64,000 nt of DNA from Berberis thunbergii (lineage: Eukaryota; Streptophyta; Magnoliopsida; Ranunculales; Berberidaceae). The stretch is from the NCBI GenBank assembly GCA_003290165.1, contig QNQO01001864.1:1-64000 (forward strand), written 5' to 3'. The notes beneath the pieces were generated by a model, which was not told the origin of the DNA, did not search any database, and was given only the letters and a program-made list of their open reading frames with translations. This document shows positions 63,423 through 64,000 of the stretch, one piece after another (position 1 is the first letter of the stretch; every line of letters begins with the position of its first letter). The translations under genes and the position numbers were made by a program.

Positions 63423-63547
63423 TAAAAATGGAAAGGATTAGACACTCCATAAGATCCATAAAAACCTCTACAGCTTACCCATAACCACATTCCGAGGATC
63501 CCCTAGACTCTTCCTAGCCTAGGGTAAACTGTGCTCTGATACCAAAC
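63423..63547 (-). other. G1 leader between primer site and gag
   Basis: Short untranslated leader with no other feature than the primer-binding site. Confidence 0.7.
63533..63544 (-). promoter_or_regulatory. Primer-binding site of G1 (initiator Met tRNA)
   Basis: On minus TGGTATCAGAGC, complementary to the 3' end of plant initiator methionine tRNA, three bases (GTT) after the LTR's terminal CA. This fixes 63548 as the border of the 5' LTR and the orientation of G1. Confidence 0.95.
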
Positions 63548-64000
63548 TGTCACGCCCCGATTTTCGAGAAAAACGAAAATCCCAAAAATCCACGTAGGAT
63601 TATCCGTTTTCCAAAAAGTCGGGACATGAATTTTTCATTCACGAAAATAACAATTGGCATCCACAAGAAATAATAAATTTTTTGCACAATTTACCAAATA
63701 AAAGAAAAACACAACTGATCTAAAAGTCCATCAAGGGAAGAAAAATTTTAAAACTTGCAGAGCCAACGCTAACAAGTTCAACACTTTACGAATGTATCCC
63801 TCAACAAAATACTGAATAACTCCGAATTCAAATTACAAGAATTAAACTAACACCTACAAATAGAAAGATCTAATCTTTCGAACACGCGCAACTCCCAGCA
63901 ATGCTCGTCACGTATGGTACGATGTGCTCTAAGCCCGCCCGAGATTTCTGTATCCTGAAAATAAGCTAGTCGGCTACATTCCCGAAGGAATGCACCCAAT
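63548..64000 (-). mobile_element. 5' LTR of G1, cut by window end
   Basis: First 453 bp of the LTR, almost identical to 56006-56458. By the length of the other LTR it should end near 66277, beyond the window. Confidence 0.95.

Noticed and set aside
1..64000. tRNA, rRNA or small nuclear RNA genes
   Set aside because: I looked for tRNA-like B-box and anticodon arms and rRNA text on both strands and found none; the only tRNA-related sequence is the G1 primer-binding site.

Overview
The window is repeat-dense intergenic DNA from a flowering plant, probably a eudicot. The evidence is plant-type Ty3/gypsy LTR elements, CACTA (En/Spm) transposons with plant transposases, L1-type LINE pieces, and scraps of plant-only genes such as AINTEGUMENTA-like AP2, galacturonokinase and a SULTR-type sulfate transporter. 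I see no complete host gene, no tRNA or rRNA and no CRISPR array. The species cannot be told from the sequence.

Layout. 1-6950: two Athila/Tat-like LTR retrotransposon remnants. The 3' end and 3' LTR of one (LTR 462-2336) sit inside the RNase H/integrase region of another, which ends in its own LTR (5575-6950). 6955-9667: a shrunken HSP90 pseudogene and a decayed Tat-like gag/protease, both on minus. 9668-51474: one 2.7-kb LTR of a chromovirus (G2), split by two CACTA insertions. CACTA 1 is 10654-21779 (11.1 kb, 3-bp duplication GCA). CACTA 2 is 22990-50985 (28 kb, duplication GAA), itself composite and nested. 51475-56005: decayed minus-strand interior of G2. 56006-64000: G1, a much younger copy of the same chromovirus family, inserted in the gag of G2. 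Its 3' LTR is 56006-58735 and its 5' LTR runs off the window.

CACTA 1 has no transposase. It carries exon-intron fragments of at least nine unrelated host genes: nucleolin, plastid dihydrolipoyl dehydrogenase, AIL/PLT AP2, proteasome beta-1, galacturonokinase, a DnaJ zinc-finger protein, myosin, CPN60 and TAF6. CACTA 2 carries fragments of an ANP/NPK1-type MAPKKK, SULTR3, an SRRM1-type PWI protein, LETM1 and probably MED15 and MORC on plus. It also carries CUL1, NAD-malic enzyme, a KH protein and a DUF726 protein on minus, together with TNP2 and TNPA-like transposase genes on minus. In each module every captured fragment reads in the element's own 5'-to-3' direction, and most keep introns and GT/AG borders. 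This DNA-level, one-directional multi-gene capture is the most striking system here.

A second unusual feature is in the chromovirus. A 100-103 bp GT-AG intron-like block lies between the Gag-Protease and RT-RNaseH-Integrase frames of both G1 and G2. Read unspliced, it stops translation at once; spliced, it joins the frames. The block also holds a second copy of the element's polypurine-tract region, and that copy varies in concert with the terminal one.
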